This document shows positions 25,603 to 37,930 of a stretch of 64,000 nucleotides of DNA, piece after piece. Under the pieces are notes generated by a model. That model saw only the letters and a list, made by a program, of their open reading frames with translations, had not been told where the DNA came from and did no database searches. Made by a program: the position numbers and the translations under genes. The DNA is taken from contig CM039502.1 of assembly GCA_022432975.1 (NCBI GenBank), forward strand, positions 3,524,375 to 3,588,374, written 5' to 3'. Source of the DNA: Begonia masoniana. Taxonomy: Eukaryota; Streptophyta; Magnoliopsida; Cucurbitales; Begoniaceae. The stretch's first letter is position 1. Every line of letters starts with the position of its first letter.

Positions 25603-26461
25603 TGTGACAGTGTGCTATGAGAAAGTGAAGAAAATTTAATATTTTGTTGATTATGAAGGTTCAATCTATAATAGTGGAGGTCACAATCTCACATCACTTG
25701 AGAATATGAAAAGTGAATGATTTATAAGTAAAGTTATTCTTCAGAACTAGTACAACACGTTTTGAGCAAACCTCAAAAATAAATTCGCGTAGGCTCCGAC
25801 AAAAATGGACAATATTGTACTAGTAGCACTAGGAACTCTACAAATGGTATTAGAGTCGAAACCCAATTGGAACTGTAGCCGACAAGGACGCCGGGTTCTC
25901 AAGGAGAGGAGATTGCGACAGCTTGCCCTGTGAAGGCAAGGACAACGCAAAATTCTGTTGATTGTGATAGTCAGCTCATACCAGTGGGAGTGCACAATCT
26001 CATGTCACGTGGAAGAGTGAGAAGTAGATGGTTTATAAGTAGAGTTTTCCTTACTACCTAGTACAATACATTTTTTGCTAATCCCAAAAATAAATCAATG
26101 CGGGCTTCGACTCAAAGCGAACAATATTGTACTAAGAGTATTAAGGACTCCACAAATAGTATAAAAGACGAAACACAACCCGAAGTGTGACCAACAGAGA
26201 CATCAGGCGCTAAGGGGGAGATTGTGACAAGTCACCGTATAAAGGCAAAGACGAACTAAGATTCTGTTAATTGTGAAGATCCAATCTATATCAGTGGAAT
26301 GTACAATCTCTCTTCGTTTGGAAGAGTTGAAAGTGAATGTTTATAAGCAGAGTTCACCTCTCTACCTATTATAACGCGTTACGTGCTAACCCCAAAAACA
26401 AACAAGTGTAGTCTCCAACTCAAAGCAAATAATATTGTACTAGTAGCACTGAGATTCCACG
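25603..26461 (+). mobile_element. Tandem TRIM array: three LTRs with two internal domains
   Basis: Three LTRs of about 240 bp (25603-25842, 25914-26154, 26223-26461) begin tgtgaca or tgcgaca and end in ctaca/ccaca. Each contains the ordered words acaatctcac, tttataagta, ctagtaca, aacaatattgtact. Between them are two 68-71-bp internal domains. Each starts with a tRNA-Met-type primer site (tggtattagagtc at 25845; degraded tagtataaaagac at 26157) and ends in a purine tract (aaggagaggaga near 25901; taagggggaga near 26211). That is the layout of a terminal-repeat retrotransposon in miniature, chained as LTR-ID-LTR-ID-LTR. There is no coding capacity and no clear flanking target duplication. Confidence 0.82.
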
Positions 26462-26908
26462 AAACATCATAAAGTAACCAATTAGGAAAAGTAAAAAAAA
26501 CATTAAAAGAAAGGGACACATCTTTCGTGCCTCAGCAACTATAAAAACCCTCATAAACACTACAAACGAATTCACTAGCTCATCCAGCAGATCAAACGAA
26601 GAAGAAATCACAAAACAGAAAGAACGCTCATTTTAGTGTACTTCTTCCTCTTCTTCTCAAAGTCACCAGCTTTCTTCCTCATTTCAATCTCCGTTTTCTT
26701 AACTTTATATTAAAAAATGAATCAAACCCTTTTTTAATGATTGAATTCCAGTCCCCAAGCAGATATTTTTCAAGCTTAGTTTCGAACTTATAACAGCATT
26801 TTCATCAGACCAAGAACAAAGAAGCAATTTTCTTTATTTTTGTTTTCTTAAGTTTTTAAAATTTAGATAATCATAATCATTGAATTTCAATATTCTGCAA
26901 CAGAGTGA

Positions 26909-27680
26909 ATGAGCTGGTCAGGAGGAGACTGGATGTGTGGAGCTTGCCAACACGTGAATTTCAAAAGGAGAGAAGCTTGCCAACTTTGCGGGTATCCTAA
27001 GTGTGGAGGTCCGGACCCGTCTCTCTACAGCGCCAATCGGACCTTAGTTTTGCCCGGAGACTGGTATTGCATGACCGTGAACTGCAGAGTTCAAAACTTT
27101 GCGAGCCGATCAAGCTGCTACCGATGTGGAGCAATGAAAAACAATGGGTCCAACAGTTCTTTACCTCCTGGATGGAAAGAAGGTGACTGGATTTGTACAA
27201 GGTAAGTTCCTTCAATTTTTTTTTTTTTTTTTTTTTTTTGGGTTTTACAAAGGTTTTTAGTAAGATTCAAACCCAAGAAGTTGGTTTAATTTCTTTTTTT
27301 TTTTTTTTTATGTAAAGTTTTAGAACATATTATATGTATTTTCATAAATCTGTATTGCTATTTCTATGAATACTCCTTATTTTATTGTTTAATTGGAGTT
27401 TTTTTTTTTTAAATCTTCGTATTCCTTGTTCTTTCTAAAACTAGATATCAATGGAGTCATCAGCCATTTTTTTCATTTTGTTAAAGTTTCGCGTGTGAAT
27501 TGTGCAGAGGGGATTGCAGAGTTCACAACTACGCTTGTAGGATTGAGTGCTACAAATGCAAAGCACCAAGGCAGTTTGGTAAGAAAGCTAAAAATCAAAT
27601 ATAATACTACTGAATTTTGAAAATCGTTTGTTGAATTTCAAGTCAGTAACACGTTTTGTTTTTCATTTTCAGGTGCTTGA
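26909..27680 (+). CDS. RanBP2/NZF-type zinc finger protein, three fingers, 123 aa
   Basis: Three exons: 26909-27201, 27508-27578 and 27673-27680. The last contributes only the final codons. Each NZF finger follows GDWxCxxxxCxxxNxxxxxxCxxC: finger 1 starts GDWMCGACQHVNF, finger 2 starts GDWYCMTVNCRVQNF, and finger 3 starts GDWICTRGDCRVHNY, split by intron 1. Plants have a conserved family of such three-finger proteins, annotated only as Ran-binding-protein zinc finger proteins. NZF folds bind single-stranded RNA or ubiquitin, and I cannot tell which applies here. Intron 1 contains long T runs. The start is chosen at MSWSGGDW, directly before finger 1, which matches the family. Confidence 0.9.
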
Positions 27681-28205
27681 TTGAAGAAAATATCATATTT
27701 TTGAAGATTAATCTTCGAGAATATTATCAACTATCTAAATATTTCGTTATCCTTTTCACTAATAAGAATTATATGGCTATGTATTAGTATTAAGAAGAGG
27801 TTTTCCAGCTTTACTGTATTTGCATTGTTCATGCAGGAAGCAAATAAAACCCTAGTAATCTTCCCTCTTCATTTCTTCCTTTTGCAGACCCACAGTGATC
27901 TCTCTCTCTCCTCTAAAAATGATTCTATGGGGGGGAGCAATAGGAAACGAAGCAAGAAGCTAAACATGGTATGGTCTGAAGAAATGTTTATTATTTCCTC
28001 ATCGTGTTTCGAAGATAAAATGCAGAAGATCAAAAAAAATCATAAACGAAACAAAAATGGCGGAAGATTCAAGAATCTAGGTCAACTCTACAGAAGCTAC
28101 AGACTCGCTTTCAAAAAAAAAAAAAAAGCGTTAATAATGGAAGTTTTATAATCTCGATACTTAAACCAGATGAGAACCTGATTCTTTTTCTTCCTTTAGT
28201 GGAAA

Positions 28206-28975
28206 CTGTTACAGTATACAGTTTTAGTTTCCCATTTAGTTCAGTTTTGTTTAATAGTTTAGTCGCAGTCGTTTCAATCACTGCTTCCCTCGTCATTTCT
28301 TCTTCTGCTTGTACATATCTCGGCTTGAAGAAAATATTTTACAGAAGCATTCTTTGCATATTTCAATTTCTCTGTGTACTCATCTCTTCATCCTCCTCTT
28401 CTTCTTCAATTTTCAGTGCTTAGTTTTATAACGTGGTATCAGAGCTAAAAATATTGCTTCCTCCAGCTCCACTGTTCCTTCCTCACCTTCGGCCTCTTTT
28501 TCTTCCCCTCTGCCTCCCTTTCCTTCAATGATTCAAATGTTCACCATCAAGTTGGACAACACAAATTACTAGATATGGAAAACTCAAATTCTGAACATCG
28601 TTATCGCCAATGGAGTTGATAACATCCTCGATGGTTTCTGCCTATCGCCTCCTCAATTTCTGAATTCCCTCTCCTCTCAACCCATTCTAGAGTTCATTGC
28701 ATGTTAGCGCTACAATTGACTTATCATGAGTTGGATGTTCTCCTCTCTTTCTCTAAAGAACTTCTCCCACATATCATCTCTTTCACTACCGCTGTTAAAA
28801 TTTGGTTTGCTTTTGCTCGAATGTTCACCTCCTCTTCTTTAACTAGAATCACTGACCTTCGCAGCCAGCTTCACTCTTTGTCTAAGGATGATATCTTCGC
28901 CAATATTACATTCAGAAAACCATTTCCCTGTGCAATACACTGTCTGGAGAGCTCGTTTCTTATTGTGACCACGTG
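28206..28975 (+). mobile_element. Truncated Ty1/copia retrotransposon (5' LTR, primer site, gag start)
   Basis: A canonical tRNA-Met primer site, tggtatcagagc, lies at 28434-28445. The sequence before it (about 28206 from tgttacag to about 28432) is the likely 5' LTR. After it comes a gag-like frame: FTIKLDNTNY, a stop codon where W/L is usual, IWKTQ, then in another frame a block with LLSFSKELLPHI and LTRITDLRSQL, as in copia gag (UBN2-type) proteins. In-frame stops and frame shifts show that it is dead. Homology stops near 28975; no protease, integrase or 3' LTR follows. Confidence 0.78.
28434..28446 (+). other. tRNA-Met primer binding site of the copia fragment
   Basis: tggtatcagagct is complementary to the 3' end of plant initiator tRNA-Met and sits immediately after the presumed LTR end. 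Confidence 0.85.
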
Positions 28976-29724
28976 ATTTATTTTCCTTATCCATGAAATT
29001 GGAATGAATTTGAAAGAAGTTGATTGAGAAGTAATTTGTATGGAAGTCGTGGAGCGAATATTTATGTCAAGGGTCATGGATATGTAACGACTCAAAAATT
29101 CATCTTACCACCTTCTATGGAACTTAAAAGTGCTAGTTTTAGAGCGCTAGCGCCCCTTTAAGAAAATTGTAGAGTATGGCTATTCCGTAGAGTCGCATTC
29201 CACAAGTCTTATCTTCCCTCCAACAACGAGACATCAATGACTTAAAATTAAAAAGAAAATCAGTGAGTTTAGTTGCTTCCACGTGGCTTTTCAATTTATC
29301 ATACATTTACATGTTCTCCTGTAAATAACATGTTATTTTCACTTTTAAATGTCTAAAAAATAAGAGTTTCGGTCTTTAATCATTTGCATTTGTATCGTTT
29401 ATCTTGAGGCTCTTTAATCGTGAACTCAATCTATTCGTCGAACCATGAAATTCTTGCTTTTCATTTTGTTTATTTTCTCACATTAATAAATTTTTACATT
29501 AGTGTATAAAGACATTAAATTTTAAATGAAACTGTCTGTGACTCTTATACTCTTTTTTAAAAATTTATTTAGAAATGTAATTTTGTCTAAGAAAATTGTC
29601 TGAGTCTTTTTATTTGTTAATAAAATCGAAGTGACTCAGATAAATTTTTCAATGAATTCACGTGATTCATACTATTTACACTATTGGATCCCATAATTAA
29701 ACGAGAAAATTAATAGTGAAAGAG
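28976..29724. other. Intergenic, nothing supported
   Basis: AT-rich DNA between the copia fragment and the hAT-type element. tgtaacgactcaaaaattc at about 29084 could be an LTR start, but no partner is visible. Confidence 0.5.
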
Positions 29725-30557
29725 TAGGGGTGGGCAGGATCGGACCGGGAACCGAGAACCGGACCAGACCGACGGTTTTGGTCCGAGGGTGATGGACCAC
29801 GGTCCGGTCCTCGGTCCACAGCTTGAATTCCCGAAGAACCGGGACCGGACCGAAGAACCGATTTTAAGGCAGCTTGTATTCGATCAGTCTTGCTGCTTCG
29901 CTTCGTTCTTCTTCTTAAATCCCTAATCCAGAACCAGAGCACCCGAACACCTGAGTCCTGACCTCCGAACCGTGAACACTCGAGTCCCGACCTCCGAACC
30001 GCGAACACCCGAGTCCCCTCGCGCTTGCACTCACGCCAGTCGCCTACTCGGATCCCTCAGTCCTCGCGAGCTCGCTGCCTGACGCTGTTCGCCTCGCTTC
30101 TGTGAGTAATTTGATCTGTTTCCTCTTTTTTCATTTTCACGTCTATCCCATTACCAATGTTTACTGTTTTTTGAAGGAGAGAAAGATGAGAATGGAGGAA
30201 GAAGAGGTGTGAGAGAAGGCGTCAATGGAAAGAGAGAGAGGAGAGAGATAGAGGTTTCTTTGGTTCACTGGTTGTAAACGAAGGGGAAAGAAGGATTAGA
30301 TCTCTTTCTCCCCCAGATATTATTTAAAAAGCTGTGAAACACTGAAACTGAATCACTTCCTCGTTTTATTTTAACATTTTGAAGGTAAAAAAATAAAAAT
30401 AAAAAAATAAATAAAAGATGGGAGGAACCGGGACCGAACCGGGACCGGACCGAGCCTCCCAGGTCCGGTTCTGGGTTTCGGGAAAAAATTCCCGAAACCT
30501 TGGTCCGGGTTTGGTCTGGGCACGGGACCGGACCGAACCGGCCCGTGCCCACCCCTA
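29725..30557. mobile_element. Non-autonomous hAT-type element with an 8-bp target duplication
   Basis: Terminal inverted repeats taggggtgggca (29725-29736) and tgcccacccct(a) (end 30557) are flanked by identical 8-bp direct repeats tgaaagag (29717-29724 and 30558-30565), the hallmark of hAT transposition. Both ends carry dense ccggaccg/cgggaccg words. The interior has a GC-rich stretch with about 27-bp tandem units (about 29940-30015) and a purine-rich block, but no transposase frame. It lies about 330 bp upstream of the start codon of the next gene. Confidence 0.9.
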
Positions 30558-30883
30558 TGAAAGAGTGAGGTTTGGAATTATAAAAAACCAAACCGGTTCA
30601 CTAGATTTTGTCCAATAGCACTAGAACCGAAGCCGAACTAGCGACTTAGGGAAGTCGGTTCGATTAACAGCCGTGACCTAAAACCCCCAAACTAACGCTA
30701 AAAACACCCAGTTCCCACTCTCCCTCGCTCTCCCTCCCTCGATATATCTATCTCCTCTCTCTGATTGCGAGCGCAACGCCGCCAACCGCTGCCAACCGTT
30801 GAATTCCGACGCTTCAACGATCAGCAGTCGATTCTTGATCGCGTGGTTTCTATTTCACTTCTCCGACGCTTGTCCCTCCAAAA

Positions 30884-32882
30884 ATGGACGAAGAATTGTT
30901 GAAACGGAACACTGATTGCATCTATCTTTCGCCCTCCCCCCTTGCCTCCCAGAAGGTCATATTTCGAGTTCTCCGTATTCATTATTCTGAACTTTTAGTT
31001 GGATGTCTTCTTTTTTTTTTTTGGCTGTTTTGTGCGGGGATTTTTTTTTATTTGTACGAATATTACTTAAAATTTGTTGTTTAAGTCTTATATATGATGG
31101 GTTTTTAGGGTTTATTAATGTTTGGACCGTGTGAAAACTAAATTTTAATTAGAATCCACCTTGTGGTAAAACTTTGAATGCTAAAGTTTGGGTGTCAATG
31201 ATATTTTTCTTGGCGAGTTGTTATGATAGATGAGATGTTAGAATTTCAGTGTTATGAATTGATTATTTTTTTGATGATATTGAGTGTTCGTGATCTTCAA
31301 CCCCAAGTTATGACACTGCAGCCTCCCTCTTGTGGCGACGCATCTATTGGTTGGGCTCAATTCCCAATTAATGATCAATGCGACTCATTTTCACAGTTTG
31401 AACAACAGCCTCCATTAAAGAGAGCAAGAAGTTCTGAAGAAAATCTTCTGAATTCTATGCCTATGAGTTCCAGAATTCACCCTCCTAACCCCCCAATGAA
31501 CAAAGGGATGAACAATATTTTCTTCAAGACCCGGATGTGCGTAAAATTTAAAGCTGGAATGTGCAGAAATGGCGAGAATTGCAACTTTGCACATGGTATG
31601 GAGGATATGCGTCAACCACCGTCAAATTGGCAAGAACTTGTCGGTGCTCGTGATGACGATCAATCGATGGGTGGTTGGAATGATGATCAGAAAATAATCC
31701 AAAAAATGAAGCTCTGTAGGAAGTTTTATAATGGGGAAGAATGCCCATATGGCGAAAGATGTAATTTTCTTCATGAAGATCCTGCAAAGTTCAGAGATGA
31801 TTCTGGACGATTCAGGGAGAGCTCGGCAATAAGTATTGGAACTACAGGAACTCCATTGATGAATGGAAGCAACTCTGTTTATTCTGAAGAGAAGAGGGCA
31901 GGTTGCTCTAGTTCAGACCCTTTCAGAAGCAATGCAAAGCCTACATATTGGAAAACAAAGTTATGCACTAAGTGGGAAATCACGGGTCACTGCCCCTTCG
32001 GTGAAAAATGCCACTTTGCTCATGGGCAAGCAGGTAGTCTTGTATATCCTTCTGCTGAAGATGAACCTAATGATTTCTATTCATACTTGCTAGTTTTTTA
32101 ACTGATATAACTTTTAGGGTTCCATCTTTTTCTACACTTTTTTGTTGGTGCTTTGTCATCTCAATTAGTATAATCTTAACCGATTTTTCTACTTATTTTT
32201 CAATCAAGTCTTTAGATTAAAATAATGAATCTAATTTTGTTCTTTATCCTAATTCCTTTATTACACTTAACTGCTGCATATTCTTATATGAATGTCAATG
32301 GCAAAGATAATCAAAGTTGGCTTTGTGATAACATCAATGTAAGTTTTATAAAACCTGCAGTAAACTTTGTAGGAAATGTGTGAAAGTGATTTAGTTCATC
32401 TGAACGACACTTGTACTGTCACGGATTTGCTGTTAAATTCAAATAAATAAGGGGAAGAAGTTTTGATGATAACTCCTTGAAATGTTTGGCCAAAATTATA
32501 ATTGTAGAACATACAACAATTCCTACTCTGCAACATATATTCTTCAACGGATTTCCTAGTTATTTAATTCTTCTACTGTTGTGTGTATTTATTTAAAAGA
32601 TTTAATTTGGATTAACTGATTCTGGGTTTTGTTCATAAACTAGAATTGGCAGCGGTTGGAGGAAGTGATGGAGAAGTGATAAATCCAGTTTCCATATCGA
32701 CAAAACCTCAAGTAACTCAGACAATGGATCAAACGCTAAATAAGGTCGGTAATTTTGGTGGGCAAAAAGATGAATCTTGCTTATTGAAATGGAAAGGAAC
32801 TAAGAAGATCAATCGCATATATGCTGACTGGCTTGATGATATGCCTCTGAGTCACAATTTTATGAAACCCGAATCAAGTTGA
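30884..32882 (+). CDS. Triple CCCH zinc finger protein, C3H39/C3H56-like
   Basis: Probable exons are 30884-30955, 31322-32033 and 32644-32882 (340 aa). Three CCCH fingers are visible: CVKFKAGMCRNGENCNFAH (C-x7-C-x5-C-x3-H), then CRKFYNGEECPYGERCNFLH and CTKWEITGHCPFGEKCHFAH (both C-x8-C-x5-C-x3-H). The conserved C-terminal KKINRIYADWLDD lies on the last exon. Such proteins bind RNA. Exon 1 (24 codons, MDEELLKRNTDC) is not typical of this family. It is a diverged copy of the first exon of the C3H17-like gene at 34047, and its surrounding intron is also homologous. It would splice in phase to tgcag|CCTCCC at 31322. An alternative start is the ATG at 31310, in the same frame. The finger region and C-terminus are certain; the 5' end is not. 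Confidence 0.85.
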
Positions 32883-34046
32883 CTTCATTATCATTTTTGA
32901 CCTTCAACCAAGCAAAGTTCTGAAGTTTTTGACCGTGAAAAGTGGTTTTAGAAAGAAGGATTTTGGCGACTGAAGAGTTTTAGATCTTCCATTTGGGTTT
33001 TGTTCTTTACAGTCTTTCGATCTGTCTTTCCAATTCCTTGAAAATTTAGATTTCATTTGCACAGGAGAAGAGTTGAGAGACAGATATTGGTTTCCATATC
33101 TTATGTCCTCGTGAAATTTTCAATTTGTTTGGTTTTTCAAATTTGTACATATTGGTTTTACCAGCTTGACCATGTGATAAATGACATTATATAAATTAAA
33201 GAGTAAAATTCATTTTAAGCCTTAAAATTTATGATCAATTACAATTTCAATCTCGAACTAATTTTTTCGACAAATCTAATCTCTTTGAATTGACCTTTGA
33301 GTGGATTGCAATTTAGACTTTGAGCTTATGGATCAAATACAATTGGTAGGATAAACTATATTTCTTGAGTGAAAATTCTCAATTTTTTCTTAATTGATGA
33401 TCAAAATAAAATAGTAGTTAATTTTGCATTCGGTTTCAAAAATGCTTTTGGTTGGATTGTCTAGCAACCTTCGAAATCAAATTAATTTGTGATATCAAGT
33501 ATGGGTAGGAAATCAAGTTAATCAACGTGTCACGACCTGTGAGGGACACAAGATAGAAAGAGAAACGATCTGACTCGAAATGAATTAATTATTTTAAGAA
33601 TAATGCTATATTTACTCTCTAAATATATTTGTTAACATGTCAAATAATTATACAAATAAATTATAATAAATCGTAAAAATATTGAAAAATCAAGAAATTT
33701 TGCAAATTGTGTTGTCAAGATACGTAGGCTGTGTGGTAAAAATTTCAGAATAAAAAATTTCAGAATAAAAAATAATTAAAAGAAGATAACGAAAAATGGG
33801 ACGACCTCACCATTCACCAACACACTCCAAGTGAAATCAAGTAGATTGGACGGTTAATTTCCATAATCCCCCAAACGAGTCTTCTCTTCTACTACCCCTT
33901 AAACCACCACTTCTACGAAAAAACCCAACCCAATCCAGATCTCATAATCTCTCTACCTGTTACTGCTGATCACCGGAGATTCGACCGCCATGGCAGCGCT
34001 TCCTTGATCTCCCGTTTCACTTCTCCATCACTTATCCCCTCTCAAA
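32883..34046. other. Intergenic spacer between two CCCH genes
   Basis: This holds the 3' flank of the first gene and the promoter and leader of the second. A stretch at about 33200-33350 shares words with the noncoding repeats at 50300-50400 and 62530-62640 and may be a MITE fragment. Confidence 0.5.
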
Positions 34047-37000
34047 ATGGACGACGAGTCCTTGAAGTGGAACACCGATTGCGTCTATTTTTTGGCCTCA
34101 CCTCTAACCTGCAAGAAGGTTACTTTTCGCGCTCCCCCTATTTTTTATCTGTGATAGTTTAGTTGGGTGTCTTTTTCTTTTTGATGTTTACGTGCGGGGA
34201 ATATGCTTTGTTTGTCGAATAAGCTCTGAGAATTGCTGTGTTAGCCTACGTTTGACGGATTTTGAGGTTTATGAAATATTCCGAGCGTGGGTATTGTAAC
34301 TCTCAGTTCTAATTGATCTTGTTATGAAAATTTAAACGTTTAAGCTTGGAGATCGATGAATTGTTGAATAGTTGTGATGGACGAGATGGTAAAATTTCAT
34401 TGCTGTTAAAGTTGTAATTTATGCTTTGGATGTTTATGTTGTTGTTTTTTCTTCTCCAATCTAACAGAAGATAATGACGTTGTTTCTCATTGTCAGGGAG
34501 CAGAGTGTGAGTATCGGCACAGTGACATTGCAAGGCTTAATCCAAGGGATTGCTGGTACTGGTTGGCTGGGAATTGCCTTAACCCAACATGTGGTTTCAG
34601 ACATCCTGTTAGTTAACAATTCATTCAGATTACTCCTATTTTCAGTACTAAACTGCTTCTTTGTTATACAAATCAATTTTTGGGTTTTATCTGTAGAGTA
34701 AAGAGATGTAAATTATGGTGTTATTAGTGTTTTGCCCCCTTAGTCTTGAATGATTTTCCAAACATTGGCATGGAAAATTCATCCAGGTTTCTGATGGTTT
34801 TAATAAGGCTATGTTAAAGTATTGTGAGGTGACAATTCTTTGGTTGAGATAAAAATGGAGTCTCTTGGTCCCTTTGGGTCTGTACAGCTGCTCCAAGTGA
34901 CTCAGTACTCAGACGATGAAAAATAATGATTTCAAATTCTAGATGGATTATAAAATGGGAAGGACAGATTAATTTTGCATGGGGAATCATAATCATTATC
35001 CTTTTCCATCATCATATGGGTTCTCCTACGATTTATTCTTCTATCATCTGACGATTGAAGAAGTTTTACAAAGTAGGCTTGTGTTAGGAAATAATCACAA
35101 GGGTAGTTTGGACAATATGATTAAAGAAAATCATATAAATAGCATGAAGGGGAGTAAGTTAAGGGAGATTATTGAATAATGTGTTGCAGAATACTCTCTA
35201 GAGTAATCTCTTTTTCGGTGTGAAAACTCGTGGTTGTTTTCCAGGGCCGGTGTTTTGCCGGATTTATGGTGTTTTATTTTACGTATGTGTGTTGTTTCAG
35301 TCGTTTTATTTCAATTGAGCAGTTTTATCCTCATCGGCTTGCTCCTGTAATCTAATCAAAATTATGAAATTTCTTGTCGTAGAGAATTGGCATGCCACCA
35401 AAGGAATTTAGGCTAATTTGTCTTTACTCAAAGTTATTACCTGAAACTTAGTTCTACAAAAGCTTTTAAATTCTCTAAAACTTCTTGTGTTGACGGTTTT
35501 GTTCTTTTGTTTGACATGACAAGGTAAAACAGTGAACTGTCATTTTCTCTCTCAATATTTCTTTTTTTGACTTGTCTTTGGTCATTTATTATCATTTTCT
35601 TCTATATATTATTTTTGTATCTTGTCTTTGGTTATTTATATTTTTTCTTTTTTTGCTGAAAATGAAAGTGTCTCGGCCCTTTATTTGTATGCTTAGACAA
35701 TAACGTCGGGTAACCTAACTACAATTTTTGTTTCTATTTCATAGCCATTGGATGGGCTTGATGGAAAAACATCTGAATCTGCCCTGGGTTCTGCTCCTGT
35801 GAGTGTGAATAAGACTGGTGTACCTTGTTACTTCTACATGAACGGACACTGCAGCAAAGGTGACAGATGTTCTTTTTTGCATGGAAATGATGGCGGTATA
35901 GGTTCTGGGAGATCTACAAGGATGGCTTCCGCAAACATTGAATCAATTCCTTCAGATACCAAGGTAGTTTCAGGAAATGATAAGGATTATGCATCTGATA
36001 AGAATCTAGATTCATCGAAAAATTCCCGACAAGAAACAATACAAGTTATGCTTCAGCCTAAAGAGGAAATCCGGCAACCATTTCAAGAAACTATTGTACA
36101 GCAAAGCATCTATACGCCTACCCCTGTATCCCAGCTTAAAGAGGTAGCTGTTACCAGATCAGAACCCTTGCTTGCAGAAGAAGAATACCCAGGAGATGAT
36201 GATGGTTTGGGAGAGCAAGTTGTCGACCATATCGAGCCAGAGGAGCCGTGGGAATCATCTCCTGGCTTTGATGTTCTGGTGGATGATGATATGGAGAATT
36301 TGGGTTATGAGGATAATCCAGAGTACTATTTGGCCATAGAGAGAGAGCGCAGGGATCTGAACAGCCACTTTTTGGGGCATGATTTTGAAGGTCCAATGGA
36401 GTACGAATCAAAATATCACGATGAAGATGACTCTTATGATCGTGTAGAGAATGGACCTGCCTATGTTAATGACAGAAACAATCATCGAGTGGATTCTATG
36501 GAGTCCAGAAAGAGGAAGCTCATTCGAATGGAATCAACATTGAATGATAGAATCTTTGTGGATCTGAGAGACCATCTAAGAAGACGGCGACTGGCCAATG
36601 ATAGTTCATTTACTGGTTTATCCAGAAGGCACGAGTCTTCCTATCAGACCAGCGAATTTCAGGAAGAGCCTAGAAGGGATGGTATTAGTCACCGACTTGG
36701 TGGAAGACTGTCTTCAACTGAGGAGAATGGGAATCATCCTTGTTCTACAAACATAAAAGAATCATCTGGGCTCTATAATCAGTACAATTCTCGGAAGCAT
36801 CCGAGGGAAAAGAGACACGGTCGACGACAATTCTTATCAGAAGTATCGAGGAAAACAGACTCAAGAGATCGTACATTCACTCCGGAGGCTTCTACCTTCA
36901 GCGGACCCAAATCCCTCGCCCAGATAAGAGAAGAGAAGAGAAGAGAAAAGCCAAAGAAATTGGAGATTATCACGGGGAAAATCATTCAAGCAAATCGATC

Positions 37001-37061
37001 ACAGCCGACTGAGATTCCCAATGGCGAGCAGGGAGTAAATTCAGCAGCCGGAGAAGAATGA
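34047..37061 (+). CDS. C3H17: CCCH zinc finger protein, C3H17-like, 499 aa
   Basis: Three exons: 34047-34118, 34497-34607 and 35745-37061. Exons 1-2 encode CVYFLASPLTCKKGAECEYRH-type finger 1 (C-x9-C-x5-C-x3-H, split by intron 1) and CWYWLAGNCLNPTCGFRH (C-x7-C-x4-C-x3-H). Exon 3 begins with PLDGLDGK and a third finger, CYFYMNGHCSKGDRCSFLH. The rest is low-complexity: an acidic stretch around the middle (VDDDMENLGYEDNPEYY), then arginine-rich segments (DLRDHLRRRRL, EEKRREKPKK). The order and the opening resemble Arabidopsis C3H17, a nuclear/cytoplasmic RNA-binding or transcription-activating protein. Intron 2 is long (about 1.1 kb). The start codon is the first ATG, preceded by a pyrimidine-rich leader. 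Confidence 0.9.
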
Positions 37062-37406
37062 AAGCGAGGAAAGTCGATACTCATCTTTGCCGGGATTCTA
37101 ATTGTCAATTAGTTAGATGTTAATATGTCATTTTGTTATAAGAATGAGGATTGAAGGCTTCTGTTGGGAAACTTGAGTATAGGCAGGCCACTACTGATTG
37201 AGAAATGTTAAAGAACTTGACTCTTCATTGAAACTCCCACTTAGATCCTGTTGGAGCCTTCCCCTTTTCTTATCTTAAGCAAATTATTTGATGCATGAAC
37301 CATGTTATGATCCAAGGCAAGTCTGATAATTTACAAAATATCTAGAGATACATGGAAAAATATCAAAAACTACAATAATAATATAATAAGAAAATGCTGT
37401 CGTAGG
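37062..37406. other. Short spacer between convergent genes
   Basis: The plus-strand C3H17-like gene and the minus-strand dynein light chain gene end facing each other, so this is their shared 3' flank. No other feature is seen. Confidence 0.55.
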
Positions 37407-37883
37407 CTAGATATATTCAACAGCTTTCTGTATTTGTGTTTTGAATAATAAAATATATAATTTCTCCATGGAAAAATAAATGAAGCAGCCTGTGGAATGG
37501 GTCACGAACGACCCGAAATTGGAGCCCACGATGCAGTGCCACGCTGGTCCATATACTTTGTCAAACTCCTGCATTAAAGTACGTAGAATTGATTAAATTA
37601 TATTAATGCATGATTAATATTTGAGACACCGCATGTTTAGTCGTGGTACAGATGAATGACAAGAAATATTCGGTCAACATTTCAAATCAATTAATTTATT
37701 TAATGTGTCACGCACATGGAATTATGAGCAGGAACTCTGGATATTTTGATTTAGTGATTCACTAAAAATAAAATATGAGAAGGAAATTTAATAAGTTGTT
37801 TGTTTAAATACTGTAAGCTGGGGCTACTGCTTGAGATTGACAAAACTATTGTTCATGTGGCCCAACCCCACCAACAACGACAC

Positions 37884-37930
<47 letters not shown>

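Noticed and set aside
27825..28151. 108-codon ORF after the NZF gene
   Set aside because: Lysine- and serine-rich low complexity, an A run near its end, and no family resemblance; more likely 3' flank.
29697..30618. Arginine/glycine-rich ORFs in the hAT-type element
   Set aside because: They are reading frames through repeated ccggaccg words; no transposase motif.
30640..30680. ggttcgatt resembling a tRNA T-loop
   Set aside because: No acceptor stem, D-loop or anticodon arm at the right spacing. No tRNA gene was recognised anywhere in the window.
37886..37928. Regular repeats that might suggest a CRISPR array
   Set aside because: Simple dinucleotide repeat in a eukaryotic intron; no spacers.
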